Assembly: GCA_037176885.1 (NCBI GenBank)
Contig: JAWWNJ010000035.1
Location: 1,488,001-1,552,000 of the forward strand
Origin: Favolaschia claudopus
Taxonomy: Eukaryota; Basidiomycota; Agaricomycetes; Agaricales; Mycenaceae
Direction of reading: 5' to 3'
DNA length: 64,000 nt
Shown here piece after piece: positions 33,862-46,544 of this stretch. Within the stretch, counting starts at the first letter, position 1; every line of letters starts with the position of its first letter. A program made the translations under genes and the position numbers. The notes beneath the pieces were generated by a model. That model worked only from the letters and a program-made list of their open reading frames with translations, was not told the origin of the DNA and did no database searches.

Positions 33862-34456
33862 CGTCTTGACCGTGGAACGTGGAAGAGGATGGGAAGAGCT
33901 TCGTATGCTGTTGATGATGATGACTCGGAATTTTGGCAGTCTTCTGGCACACTCCTGACTTCAACGCCGCGCTTATAAACCTCGGGCTCAAGATAAAGCT
34001 GGCAGGGTTCTCCGTTATTCGTTCTGCGTCTAAATGCGAGAAGTTCTGCAATCTTGGTCGGCTTTATCATCTCGAAATTCATCAACCGACTGGCCGAGTT
34101 ACCTTAGTGGGTTGTGTTCTCTTCGATTCGTTGCTCGGATGTCTGTGGCCAGTAAAATGGAAGAAAGGATGGGTACCGGGGGAGGCTAATCCGAATTCGT
34201 GCGGTGGTGTGTGCAAAAATTCCGACTCCCAGAAAATGCAAGGATTTCAAACCCATCTCACATCTGTGGTCGTGGAGTTGCAATTGACGGCCTCTTTCGG
34301 TGCGAGGAAGCCACACAAGAGCGGGTTCGGTGACCGACTGAATATAGACATCAAATAGACCGTAATACGGTCGCTGTATACCCTAGTACGGTACTACGAG
34401 CTCACTGGGTACGCTCTACAATAAGGACATGATAAATTACCACAACACTTCGTGCT
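33862..34456. other. Intergenic, nothing recognised
   Basis: This stretch is about 600 bases between the MFS start and the 3' end of the oxidoreductase gene. No gene, tRNA or repeat was seen. Confidence 0.4.
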
Positions 34457-35845
34457 CTAAAGTCCATTTTCTTTGCGGAATCTGGACACAAGCAAATCCC
34501 TGGATTTGAGCAACCTCGTAAACCACGACCCAAAGATAATGCCCCAGAGAAACCCTAGATAAGTGATACCGCCGTTCTACAACGCGAACACCTCTGTGAG
34601 ATAAAAACCTCTCGCAGAAGGAAAACGCGCACCTTGCCATTCGTCAGGAATATAGCTTCAAATGCCGTTTTATACGTCTTGAGAGGAGCACCGTTGAAAT
34701 GGTTCACGATGTTCTTCACGACAATTTTCGCGTGGTCTTGCGCTTTGATCGCCTGCTTCTGCTCCTTCCAGTCGACGATGTCGCCAGCAGCAAAGATATT
34801 GGGATAGTCATGCAGCTGTAGAGTCGGCTTGACCTTGACGAAGCCAGCGGGTGTGAGAGCATTAGGATTGAGGCTGTTTATGAAGGAGGTGTTGGGTCGG
34901 GGAGCACCGACGGCTTTCACCTGAATTTGGGGGTAAGAGCGACAGCTTGTGTGCGGAGCGTGTAACAACACGTACGACGAGGTCAGTGCTCAGCTTGAGC
35001 CCGCCCTTGGTCAGGACGACGGCAGGACCAGTGTGGTCGGGAATATCCTCAACAAGATCTCCGAGGTGGATCTTGATGCCTCGCGCGACGAGCTGGTCCG
35101 CCACTCGTCTGCGGTACCTGTCAGTATAGGTGTCGTTCAACGGCAGACGTTCTCCGTGTACAATAGTGACCTCTCGCTCCTGTACACTGGTGTTTATCGG
35201 TTTACCAAAGTATAGTAGCCAATACTTACGGGCCATATATCTTTCAGCTCTCCAGCAAGCTCTGAACGCAATGTTAGTTTAGCAGTCGATGAAACTTGAA
35301 TTAGCTCGAAGACGCACCACATCCAATCGCACCTCCACCGACAATCAAATAATTTCCCGCTTTCGCAAATTTTTCATGACTGCGAGAAATATACACCTTC
35401 ACGTCCTCCGCAGTATCCGGGAACGCAATCGGATCCGCCCAAGCCATCCCAGAACACAGAACCAGAACATCATAAGGCACCTGCTCTCCACTTCCCAGCG
35501 TCAAAACCTTCTCATCCATACTCCGCACAGAATCTTGTATAAAGACCCCATTGCCGTTGTGGAAAAGTTTGTCGTACGGCACGAGGGCGGTATTTTGCAA
35601 ATTTTGTGCGTCAGAGACGACCATACGAAGAGTCGCAGGTAGCAAGACGCGATACGGGCGGGGGTTGATGAGGATGAGCTTGTATTTCGACGCGTCGAGT
35701 TGGGCGGAGAGGGGACGCGTCAGATTGACGCCTGCATGACCACCACCTACAACCACGACTGAAGAGACCTACGATTAGGTCCACGAATTATTGACGAACA
35801 GCCTTGGGTACCTGATTTTCGGTCGTCGTTCTTTTTTGCTGACAT
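34457..35845 (-). CDS. AIF/FSP1-type FAD-dependent oxidoreductase
   Basis: Start ATG at 35845 (MSAKKNDDRKS). The first intron must use the second acceptor (cttcag) to give SVVVVGGGHAGVNLTRPL, the FAD-binding Rossmann motif GxGxxG. Next come YKLILINPRPYRVLLPATLR, VPYDVLVLCSGMAWADP, the NAD(P)H-binding motif NYLIVGGGAIGCELAGEL, EREVTIVHGERLPLNDTYTD, and the second FAD motif HDYPNIFAAGDIVDW. The C-terminal piece NGGITYLGFLWGIIFGSWFT fits the hydrophobic tail of AIFM2/Ndi1-like proteins. Stop at 34457; frames are intact over four introns. It should pass electrons from NAD(P)H to a quinone-type acceptor at a membrane. No mitochondrial presequence is obvious. Confidence 0.85.
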
Positions 35846-36372
35846 TGAAGGCGAGAGGTTTGAAGGGCACGGACTGGCAGTGGGGCCTTGCTTTTCACCT
35901 ACTTATAGTCGACAATGTGAATGGGAGAAGCGAAGTGGAGGCGGTCTGCCGAAAACATGAAAAACATATGATTACCTGGTGACAGGAGTCGCACATCAAT
36001 CTGGCGCGACGAGACTCGGGTGGTCGGGCCGCAGCCCCAAAGTGCATCCTCCTCGTCGTTTAGCCTGCAAGATTGAACGCTTCACCAATGGAATGTTAAC
36101 TGATCTTGAAAGACTTGCTCCAACTTGAAAAAAATAACACTGAAGAAAGCGAAACCCAATGTGCCATTATGCGGCCTGTGTGCGGTACGCCACAGACCAT
36201 CTAGCCAATACAGATACAAAAGACATGCATAATACTTACTTAGTTACATTTACTTTCCACTCATACTTGATTGGTTTGGTATGTCGTTCATGTCATGATA
36301 TGTACGCGGGGGCGGCGTCTTCATCCACAAGTCGAAGGCGTCTCGAAGGCAGGCAGGAACCAATATCCTCGC
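35846..36372. other. Intergenic, nothing recognised
   Basis: About 530 bases between the oxidoreductase start and the 3' end of shugoshin on the same strand. No gene was seen. Confidence 0.4.
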
Positions 36373-38316
36373 CTACACCACCGCACTGTGCCTCCTCGCC
36401 TCCTTCTCCCTCTCCCTCGCCCACTCTTCCACAACAACACCCGCCTCGCCCTTCCGCGGCCGCCCCGCTGGCGTTCTTCGCCGTCCCTCGACATTCACAT
36501 GCGAAGTTGCCCCCCAACTGGGGACGTATTCGCCGTCTGCCCACCCATCGCTCTCCTCACCATCTTCCTCCACATCGGATCCTGCTAAAGGAGGGGAAGG
36601 CCGCGTGCTCGTCCGCAGCGGCGGTGACGGTCGACGAGTCGTGTTACCACTACTGGAACTGGAGCCACTGCCACTACTAGACACCGGCACAGCGGCAGCA
36701 GCCGACGACCGCGATCGTTTCGTCGGGGCCGGATCCTGCGCAGGCACAGATCCTGCAGGTAGCCCCGACTTTCGCATCTTCGTGTTGAGCTTCGGTTCCG
36801 TATAATTAACGCTTTTTCGAGTACGTCGCTCCCGCCCGCCCGTCTCTACTTCTGGAGCGGCGGATGTGGGTTCCGTGGTGTACCCCCGTTGCTCGGAAGC
36901 GCGATCGGAAGCGGAGTCTAATGAAGAGGAAGAGCCAGAAGAGACAGGCTGGGGTGGCGGCTCGGGTGGCGCAACGGCAAGTTGGGTAGGGACAGGTCGG
37001 GGTTGCGGCTCCGGAGGTGGAGGGCTGGCAGGTGCAGCAACAAGGAAAGCTCTGGCCTGCACTTGTGTCTCGAGCGTGAGGGGCGCCAGCGCCGAATCAA
37101 GAGCGGTGTCAGTTTTAGACCGAGAGCGAGGTGGGTTTGCATTGGTGACGTCCTTTAGCTTTGGCTTGGGTTTAATAACAGCTGCAAGGAGTGTAGCATC
37201 GTCACGCGTACGACGCTTAACCTCCTTCTCCTTATCTCTCGGCTGTTCATATTCGGTCTCTTCCTCAACTTCCAAAGCATCGATATCAACAACACCGAGG
37301 TCAAGCAGGAGCCCGCTTTGGCGCCGCTTCTTGGTCGGAAGAGCAAGCACGGAAAGGTCCAGATGCGGGGGAGCAAGCACTGGGGCTGACGGAGCAGGCG
37401 TGCCGAGGGTTACTGGTGGCGTGCTCGAGCGAGCAGGGAGCGGCAACTTGGAGGCACTGAGACGAGCCTTCTTTTTAGTCTTCCGTGGAGACGGGGGGAC
37501 CTCCTCAGGCTCCTCGTCTTCATGGATGTTGGACACTTGCGGCTCGCGCGCCAGGCGATTAACATTATTAGCATATGTACTGTTTCGGGGTGAAGAGATA
37601 GGACGGCGTGGGGGCGTGGGGGTGGGTGAAGGAGGGGCGTGCACAGGGATGTTAAAGGTCTGTCGTAGAAATCCAAACTGGGACATGAGCGCTTGTGTCT
37701 GGCAAAATAAATGTGCATAAATAGCCATCAGCGGTGTATCGAGACTGCGACGCACCGCAGTCTCAGCGTCGGACATGATTTTGCGAGACTTTTCGCGTTC
37801 GCGCTTGAGTTGCGCTGCGAGCGCGATCTCAGAGGTGCGGAGGCGTAAGTTCTCGGAACATAACGTCGCGATTTCCGTGTTCAGCTCTTCAATCTTCATG
37901 CTGAGTGTGGAATTTAGTCTAGAAGAATTGGATTATTAGAAACAGTAATGGTAACGCAAGGAACGTATCCAGAGTCGAATTCCGAGAAGAAAGAATGGGC
38001 TCCGCGCATCGACTTTCTGTCGTAGTCCGTCATCGGACCGATTCGGAACGCCAGTAGGCAAAGTGGCAAGACCAAATCAACCCACAACGACGCAATGAGA
38101 CCACAACTCGAACGCGGTAGCCCAGCTCTCAACCATAGACAGCCACTCACTTTGTGATATGCTTATTGGCCAGTAGAAACTTCTTCTTGACTGTAAAGTC
38201 GCGCAAAAGTTCAGGAGGATGATTTGACAACAAGAATAGCACGCACAATTCTCAAATTCGAATAGGGCATCGTTCTGTCGGACGTTCATCGACACCCGCG
38301 ACTCCCTCCTGCTCAT
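36373..38316 (-). CDS. SGO1: Shugoshin
   Basis: A guardian of centromeric cohesin that recruits PP2A and protects Rec8/Scc1 from separase. Start ATG at 38316 (MSRRESRVSMNVRQNDALFE). Two introns join FEFEN-FKKKFLLANKHITK and LNSTLSMKIEELNTEIATL, giving the N-terminal coiled coil with the typical pattern of K..F...N..I...N..L...I..LN.EI..L..EN..LR. A long disordered Pro/Ser-rich middle of about 350 residues follows. Near residue 450 lies the conserved basic C-terminal box RRTRKSVNYTEPKLNTKMRK, the SGO motif that binds phosphorylated H2A. Stop at 36373. The whole 508-codon second part is open despite its high GC content, so sequence quality here is good. A long antisense frame (36866-37720) is a shadow. 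Confidence 0.9.
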
Positions 38317-41300
38317 CGTGGGCCCCGGTGTCGAGGCGAGGCGGTGGTCGCCAACGGTAGCGTGGTGGAAGGAAGATCAAGCAAAGATTGATCCAAACTT
38401 CTGTCACGTGTCGATAATCCGCTCTCCTCCTCCTCAACTTTGTCTGCTTCTCGTGGCTTGCGGTCTTTTCCCTTCAATGAGCTTTGTTCCACATCGCAAG
38501 GGCTGAGGGGGGTATCTGTAAGGCAATAAAAACGAGGACAATTGGCCTTGCTCGACTTTGTTCACAAATGGGGCTCGAGTAATATCTCCAGAAGGAAAAC
38601 ATCCATATAATCGCAGCGCCGAGCAACGAGGCAGCGCTTGCTAAACTGCGTTCTGTTCGACGCGTCAACCTCAGCCTCTATCTCCTCGTGTTCCCACTTA
38701 CGGCCAGGCCTGGCAAGTCGAATTTACCATTCATGGCAATTGTGGCTCTTGGTATTGTCTCATCACCGCTCGGGAGCTGCGAGGTCGCTATGTCTAGCAC
38801 AATTTCAGTCTTCCATTTCCGCCTCCTGCCCACAGCGACCCGTGATCCACAACTCTACTGAAGGCAAATGCGCCACGATCTCCACGGATTACCGGGCATC
38901 GTTTCAAGCGTTACACTATGTACTTTCTCGGCAACTGAGACCTCAAGTCTTCGGAGGCTTTACACTCACTTGCTCGGGCCCGGAGATGCTGGGATAATTA
39001 TACTGTCTTATTTCCCACCAATCTGAAACTCGCCTAGAGATACGGACACTACTCGTTTGCTATCGGTGGACCAAATCTCCTCCACTGGCAGGATATCTCA
39101 ACAGCATTAATGAATGTATGCCGACGGAGGTAGCTGGAGGCAGAGCTCCTATCGTGAGCAGCCCCGAGTCTTCCGTCCTTCCGAATCAGGTTCTTACTCC
39201 CTCGTGGCTGAGATGTCAACAAACTGTCGAGTCTCCCCTTCCATTTACAGCATCTGTCAAAGTTTTGTAACATCCTCAAGCTCTGAGCGTTGCTGGCCAA
39301 AATTATAAATACTCCTCCTCTCTTCTCCCGCTCGTCTCAGGCCCTTACCGCAGCTCCTCTATTCAGTGAAACATGGTCGCAAACACCGGCTTCTGTCTAC
39401 AAATTCCCTTCTATAGCCACGATGCAGCCAATGGACGCCACTTCCCATCCCTTCATGACTACTTTTCTACTCCTCTATGGCTAAGGTTTCGACGACGACT
39501 GGGTGGGCTGTAAAAATTCACTGAGGCCGTGCATCACTACGAGTCACTCGCATTGTACTTCCCATCGACAAATATGGCCATTTTGTAGGGCTCAAAACTG
39601 GCGGAAGCCGTTTCTCCGAGATCTCCTGTGTCTGGACGAAACATTTGCCAGTGTCTACAGCTCGTCCACGTTCCGGGCGCTTAGTCTTCGTTTCTCCCCT
39701 ATTGGTCGCTACGACAAGCTCGGATGCATCTTCGCTGAACGTGGATCCTGTTTTTTTTTTTCGTCAACCCGACTCTCCTTGTCGTAGTCTTCGGCTTCCG
39801 ATGCATAGCTCTGTGGCAACTTCCATTCTGGACCTGCCACTGCACCGATAACAGGTCAAAATTTTCCTGAAGTCGAGTCAACCCAATCATTTGCAACACC
39901 AGAGATGTACTACCGATGCCTGGCTCTTCCGTGTAACATTTACTACCCCGCTGCATCCCCGAGAAGCCGAATGCGCCTCGGTGTCTTATCTGTTCTTGCC
40001 GTTTCAACGTGCCATGACTCATCGAAACCTTCTACAACTCTAAGCGTGGCCAGCTGCGCATCCGCCACCATGAGGGTGAATTCTCTTGCCGCGTCACCAC
40101 CGAAGTTGATAGGTGGCAGTTCTTTGGATCTGCACCCTGAATCAAGTCGGATGGCCGCATATCCTTCGTCGTGGCGCAAAACGCGATCACTTCCTTTTCC
40201 TTTCGCCTTCGTGGCATCAAACCCACCCACAACCTCACCCCATCCGCGGCTCGAGCTCAGTGTATGACCTGCAATCCTGACTGAACGCCATCCAGCGCCA
40301 CGGACGACAATCAAACGCTGCTTCTCTATGTCTACCAGACTCGTTCCCGAATCTAGGAGTCTTTCCCATGTAGCATTGGGCCCTAGCCTCGAACTTCGAG
40401 TATTGTTTTCGCATCTCAATGCCACCCCGCGCCGCCGGAGAACCCGGATCTGATACTTTCTCTATGCGCAACACGAAGAACCCCCGGTCGCGAGAATATC
40501 AGAATCCCCATCTGTGATAAATGGTAGACTCGGTTGATATCTTCTTCTACCAAATCCCTCGAAACTGTGATTGACTCACAAGGTCAAAATTCATTCTGGG
40601 TAGTTTCCTTGGTGCGATCGAAGAGGGATTCAGACCTAACTTCTCCGGAAGAAGGAACAAATGCACCGCCCCCTCCGAAGATCTCCGCTTCTGTGTGCGA
40701 CCTCTCGTTGTTCGTTGTTTGAGTTGGTCTGAGGCAGAATTGATTCAGGTTGGATGACAGGATGACAGAATGACGCTAGAAACCGGGATCCTGAATAGCA
40801 AGTATGCCCATCGGGAAACTTCCAACCCAGCTTGCAGCCAGGATGCCGGTCGATGGTTGGTTATTGTGAATGCTGGTGCTGCTGACGCCCCAATGCATTG
40901 AATATAAGCATCTCTGAGCTGAAACTTCCACTACTATCTGAGTACCAGATACCTCAGGTCATCGCCTAACTTAACTCAGTCGGCACCTTCGTATTGAAAC
41001 CCGCTTTCGACACAGTAAGTTTTGATTGAACAATGAACGTTCCCAATCATTCAAGTACCAAACCAAAAATTCAAGCGCTAAGACAGACTCGCCGACGCCG
41101 AGGCGAGATACAGTTCACTGGCAGTGGCCGCGTTTTGCGTATAATCAAATTGACTTTGAGTTAATCACAGATTCATAGGTGACGAATGCTTAGCTCATCC
41201 ACTGCACCCCCGAGTCGCGGGTTTGGACTGGCTAACACTGAGTATATACAACGTCCGACACTGACGAAACTGACCCATTCTCTTACATAAAGCAATGTGT

Positions 41301-41639
41301 ACTTTGAGTTTTTCTTCGCCGAGGTTGGAGCCAGACTGCCGACAAGTATGCCGATCATTTGTTTGTGATCTGCCTTATATGGAAATTGTAGTTCAAAACA
41401 GTATTCACAGCTAACTGGCTCGCGCGCGCAGCCGAAAATTCAACGGCCGGTGAGCCCGAGATGAGAGACCTCATTTTACGTTTCTCAATTTTTTTCAGGG
41501 CTCCATCTGATCATTGCGGCCTCTATGACGCAAATCACTGTTTTGCTTTTTGGATCAATTTTGATAATCTTGATCTTTGAACTTGGTTTCGAGGAAGAAG
41601 AACTCGAGAAGTTGACAAAGAATATAATGTTACTCCCTG
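38317..41639. other. Gene-poor region, possible decayed gene near 39.3-40.7 kb
   Basis: No intact gene was recognised. A TATA-like element (tataaat, 39304-39310) stands 63 bases before an ATG at 39373 that opens MVANTGFCLQIPFYSHDAAN and stays open for about 45 codons. Further along, plus-strand pieces such as EGEFSCRVTTEVDRWQFFGS (near 40070-40130) and SDGRISFVVAQNAITSFSF (near 40150-40210) have protein-like composition but lie in different frames with stops between. This could be one degraded gene; I cannot name it. A 160-codon minus-strand frame (39943-40425) overlaps it. Confidence 0.3.
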
Positions 41640-44600
41640 GATCTAGCTCTCGTGATTCGATGTCGGCGCAGTCATAAGAATCATTGAGGTTACAGCGTAT
41701 TTCGTGTCATAGCAGCTGCCAGTGCTAATGAGTGCTAACTCCGAACCGCAACGCAGGGTTGTATTGGAAACCGTCAGTATCGAATATGACCTTCGTTGTA
41801 CAATATACACGATAGCCGCAATCCTGGGCACATATGTCTTACTCATATTCATTCATTGCAAGTTGAAGGATTCCGGCCAGGACCGGTGTTGAGGTTAGAC
41901 TGTGACTGTGCGAAGATATACGACGAACCAGCATACATATAGCCGCAGGCAGAACCTTCGGGGGTGCTTTGAACAGGCCCAAATAGTTGTAACTTTCGCT
42001 TTGATCAGCAAACGATCTCATTCTTCTACAAATCAATGAAATACATATTTATCGGGATACAGGATTTGGACGTCTAGGGATATTGTTGTGTACACTGTAT
42101 TTGCCTGGAAAGGAAAAGAGAAGAGCATGAGCTTCAGTAGCGACGACGCCCTGAGCCCATAGCTTGGGTGCAAGCCGAACAGAATCCGTCGATATTGGGA
42201 TCTAGTCGGAATTAGCAACGCAAAATTAAAAAAATTGCATGGCGTACTATATTGTTCAGGGAAAAGACGACTAGAGTGTAGAACGCCGTCAAGACTTTTC
42301 GCTGCGATACTAAAACCGACTCACTATTGGTTGCACGTCCGAGTGCACAGAGGCGGCGCACAATCGGCGGGATGGTTTGGACTGAACTTGCAATGAGTGC
42401 TTTGGCATTTAATCTGAACCAAGGTTCGGGTCAGCTATTGTGAAGAGACTGAAAGAAGTAGTGATAGACCTCTTGCGGGGGCTAAGTGGGAAGGTTAATA
42501 GACAACCTCATCGAAGTCACTGTCAGCTTACAAGGGTCTCAGCATGGTTGCAGCGCAAATAGATACATCGGACTCTGTTATGTAGATTAGTTCATGCCCC
42601 TTCTCAGACGTGAAGCATTGTAAACAACTCACTGACGCCACCGGCACATGGTTAGAAGTCTAGTTGAAGAAAAGGCAGGTAGTTTAGATGGGGAGGTAGT
42701 GAGTGAGAGTGAAGGAACGGAGTCGATAGGTGGCCTTCTTTTAAAGGCCGTGGTGTCATTGTGATTCTACTCGTGAAAATACACTCTGTGTCTGGGTCAC
42801 TGATTTCGGGCCTTGAGCGCAATGCGACTACATCTAGATTCCTGTGTGCGCCTTGATTGTGCCCAAGCGTGTACGATTAGACTTGTCTGTGATACGCGGT
42901 CTGAGTCCCTGACGATCTGATAATTGTACAGATGTGGGCATTGAAACAGTCTTGGTAGTATTGTAGAGAAGTTCGGATACACATATGGTCGTGTGAGATT
43001 ATCTAAATGAAAAAAAATCTGTGCATGGAGGCTATCATATGCGGTCAATATGGAACTGAGCCTGATTGGGAGTTTTTTCTGCTGTTGAGCGGTAGTAACA
43101 GTAATCGTGCGTTCGTATATGATCCGGCCTTTGTTCTTCAAAGAGAAGTCATCTTGGTGATCCGTTGGACAAGAGGATTGGTTCAAATTCGGCCAGAAAA
43201 TGTTGGAAGTTGGTTGAAAGGAAGTAACCTGGGTACAGCACCGTAGCGGATCATTTTTTTGCACCACGGATCAACGGCCACGGGAGCACTTGGCGGTTTT
43301 CCGTTTCTCGTCACCTAGTTCGATTCCCCGGTCCTATTCCCCTCCGAATGAAGGCTGGGGGAAAAGGGAAAACTCCCAAACGATTTTTAGACCAAAGTGT
43401 ACATGATAAAGCGATTCAGGCGACCATCGTTAATCCCTTTTTTCACAGGCTGCTTTAGGGCTTGCCGAAGCAATCGCTGACACGCAAGAACAAAAGTCGC
43501 AAAAGAAGGCAGAAAAACATCAAGCTACACAGGTTGGTCGTATTGGAACTTTGTGCGTCATGATTGTACAACTTCAATAGACTAGCCAGACTCGTTCTGA
43601 ACGGGCTCCTCGAATATCGGCCTCGAAAGCTAAACTGGTGACCTGCATCCTCTTTTCAACCGCGTCTGAAGCCACTGAGCATATTGTATATAGAAAGAAA
43701 CAAAAGCTTTGCTTGCTGCCAAACGATCGGAGTCTAAGAAAGCGAGAAACAAGCGCCGGAAAAACGCTGATGAAGAGGGAAATTCTGTTGCGTCAGTCAA
43801 GAAAAGGGTTTCATTCGGATGAAATGCCTTCCTGTACCATTATCCGGACATTTTCTGAATATCTGAAGCTGAACATGCTGATTTGATGCCTCAATATCAT
43901 TAGCCCTGCATCATGTTGGTTGCCGACGTCCTGGCGTGCCTCTGACGACGCAAGGATTTGCTACTTTCTCAACCACTCAGCAATGTGGCATCCACGCAGT
44001 TTCCATACGATCTCGTCTCTGACTTTCCCTCAACTTCGGTCCAGTCAGGTTCCTTTTGCCAGACTTCGATGTTTGGGTTAACCACAGCTCTGAATATAAG
44101 CAACGGCTTGCACGGCGGTGCTCACCCTCTTCTGTTTTAATCTTGAAGTTATGGTCAACCTGGAAAAAAGCGCAACCTTCCTGATTGGCCGCGATTTCCG
44201 TGATTTTCAGGACCGCCACCCACAGATGTTGAGGACTTCAGCGATCCCTTTCTGATGCATTGGACCCGCACCTGTGCTAAAGGCGCCGGCTGTTTCTCTG
44301 CTCAAAGTGTTTACTTCAATTCAGGTCAGAATTTAGCCCAGTCGAAGTCAAGGGTCACCCAAAACATCCCGAGGTGTATCATATCAACCCGCATACTTAC
44401 TCGTGGCCTGTAGGGTACCCACTGATTCAAAATCACTATTCAGCTCGAAACACCGACAGGCACTGGGTTAGAATTATCGAGTACAGACACAGATTGCATT
44501 GTCCGAGTCTATCAGCTGCAAGAGATGGGATTACAGTTGCGTAAAACAAGGCCATCGACTTTCCACAGCCACGGTCTAAAGCCGTTTCAGAGACAACCTT

Positions 44601-45060
44601 TCTTCGAACGGCAAATCAAGGGTTAGGATCCATGCTTGCAAATTTTTGGTGTCATTTGCCTCGCACATGATTCAGCGCCGCTCCTCATGACGACAGGCAA
44701 TTATGGCTCTGATTTTATATAGGCTCATGGCATTTTTGGGAAAATGCCCTCAAGCTGCTGCATACGGTTCAAATTCTTTCGAAATTCGAAGTAATACCAT
44801 CTTCAGAGAAATTAGGCATGTTCCCGTTCGCCATGTGTTGACACCTACTTACACATTAAGAAGCATAAGGGATGATAGATCAGTCGATAGATAAATCTTC
44901 CACCATCTTGATCTTTCGCATCTAGTCAAGGAAGTGAACGGGTTGAGAACATCATATTTTGAGTTACAGTCAATTCTTTGTTACAAAAACGGATACGTCT
45001 CACGCGCATGACGACAACACATGTTTAATCTCGTGCTACCTATGGGATGACGATTTCCAG
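41640..45060. other. Gene-poor region, nothing firmly recognised
   Basis: The composition is AT-richer than in region 2 and stops are frequent in all frames. On the minus strand around 41640-42660 several splice-like junctions and a Cys-containing piece (SACGYMYAGSSYIFAQSQ, near 41880-41950) hint at a small secreted protein, but the frames do not join. No transposase, tRNA or repeat was found. Confidence 0.3.
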
Positions 45061-46515
45061 CTAGAAAAAGGCCTGGAAGCCATAAGATCGTCAATGCATT
45101 GAGCGGAGAGCATATTTGAACTTACGGCAGCGTTCGGAGGGGAAGCCGCCCCTCCAATTCTTGTTTTTTGAGTTCACCCCGCATGCTGAAGAATAACTAA
45201 ACTCACATGTTCAAGGGCCACGAAGAAACAAAGAAAGTATGACGCTTCTGTTCCGCGCAGACTTGCGAGAGTTTCTCCAGATCAAAAAACTCGCCTACAG
45301 CAGTTTATCAGATTGGACTGTACTCGACAAAATGACAATCTCACCGATTGGCATTCCCCAAAGTCTACACAACTGTGTCAATGGCAAATATTTCTATCAG
45401 TTTGGCTCACCCTAGAATTGTCTATTGAAGCACGTAATTCGTATAACGAACGAGTCGACTACTCAACAAACACTAACCTGATGTAAGTGTGTCCCAGGTG
45501 CCGGCGGCCAGCTCTATGAAGGGTTTAGAAGAACAAGCGATTTCGGGGCAGACAGGGCACCTCTAAAGCAGGCTGGTCGGAGGCAACTGCTGCAAAATGG
45601 TTATTCCTGACCACGTCGTGAACAACTCTAAAACGATAAAATTTGAGTTTTAACAAACCACAAAAATCGCTTCATATCTTCGGACTGTTCGATTCCTGCA
45701 CTAAATGATACATTGAGAATACAATATGTGGCAGATGAATGAAGCGACGAACAAAGTCTCTGGCTTTCCCCTCAGAGCGTCTCTCGAGCCTTGACTGCTT
45801 TCGTAGTATTTCTTAATGAATCCTACTCGTAACATCAAAATGTCTCCACGTCGAAAAGTTACTCCTTGTGAGTCCGCGCAGTCTTGAAGCTGCTTAACTG
45901 ATATGGGGTGAGTTGTCCAGGGGTCATATGGAAGGACGCCGTCGTTGGATAAAAATTCAACAAGATCTAGGAGTACCCCTCTTCCACAAATGCCATGGTT
46001 TGCCCAATCTGTGAGGGTATGTTCAAGATATTTGTATCATCGCACACACTATCGAGAGTTACTCTGAATGCCAATTCGGGTAACTTCCGGGCCAATTTGT
46101 TGCGGATTGGGCAAAGAATGAATCCCGCGTGGTAGCGTAGAGCCAGGAGTACTTCAAGTAGTAAGCCTACAGTCGCAAATGGATGTTTTTACTTAACAGA
46201 GCACGCAACTTGTTGTAGAACATTTCATGCTCTAGAATCGGAAAATGGCGTAGTCCGTCCCATTGGGTTCCGGATTGCGTGTTCTTCGCGAAAGAGTAGA
46301 GGATGACATTGAATGACAAGGCGACTATAGGTAACCGCTTGCAACTACGCACGATGTGGATTTCATCGTCCCTCGAGTAGTTCCGACCTTCTTTCTCTTT
46401 CTGGATCAGGTTTACCTCAGGAGGAAGGCGGCCAAACATGGGCTATGGTACAGTTGAGGGCCGAAGGTAGACGAAGAAAAGACATGATTCCACCTTGTCC
46501 GGAAAATTGAGAGGC
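45061..46515 (-). CDS. Cyclase family protein (kynurenine-formamidase-like), 5'-truncated
   Basis: A member of the metal-dependent 'cyclase' superfamily (PF04199). Exons join in frame: PLNFPDK, then PMFGRLPPEVNLIQKEKEG and RDDEIHI, then NTQSGTQWDGLRHFPILEHE with the metal-binding H-x-D-like Asp and His, then TLPRGIHSLPNPQQIGPEVT and GIQNWANHGICGRGVLLDLV (second His motif). It continues LPYDPWTTHPISVKQLQ, RRGDILMLRVGFIKKYYE, GIEQSEDMKRFLW, NNHFAAVASDQPALE, EFFDLEKLSQVCAEQ, FFVSSWPLN and GGAASPPNAAAFF, stop at 45061. The C-terminal four fifths are intact. The first 60 or so residues are missing: upstream of 46515 the sequence turns into the A/T-rich array, and I find no N-terminal exon or ATG. 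It is probably non-functional. Confidence 0.85.
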
Positions 46516-46544
46516 CTGAATGTGCGTCGTTTTGGAAAATAGTA

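Noticed and set aside
36866..37720. 284-codon plus-strand reading frame
   Set aside because: It is antisense to the GC-rich disordered middle of shugoshin, which has a clear coiled coil and SGO box on the other strand.
39943..40425. 160-codon minus-strand frame
   Set aside because: No family motif, no signal peptide and no support from neighbouring splice sites; the opposite strand looks equally protein-like.
41640..42660. Possible small secreted Cys-containing gene on the minus strand
   Set aside because: Splice-like junctions exist but the frames do not join into one protein and no signal peptide could be placed.
42797..43267. 156-codon minus-strand frame
   Set aside because: Protein-like in places but with no conserved motif and no exon partner; left unannotated.
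43315..43335. tRNA T-loop-like word (gttcgattcccc)
   Set aside because: The flanking bases do not form a five-pair stem and no other tRNA arm is nearby.
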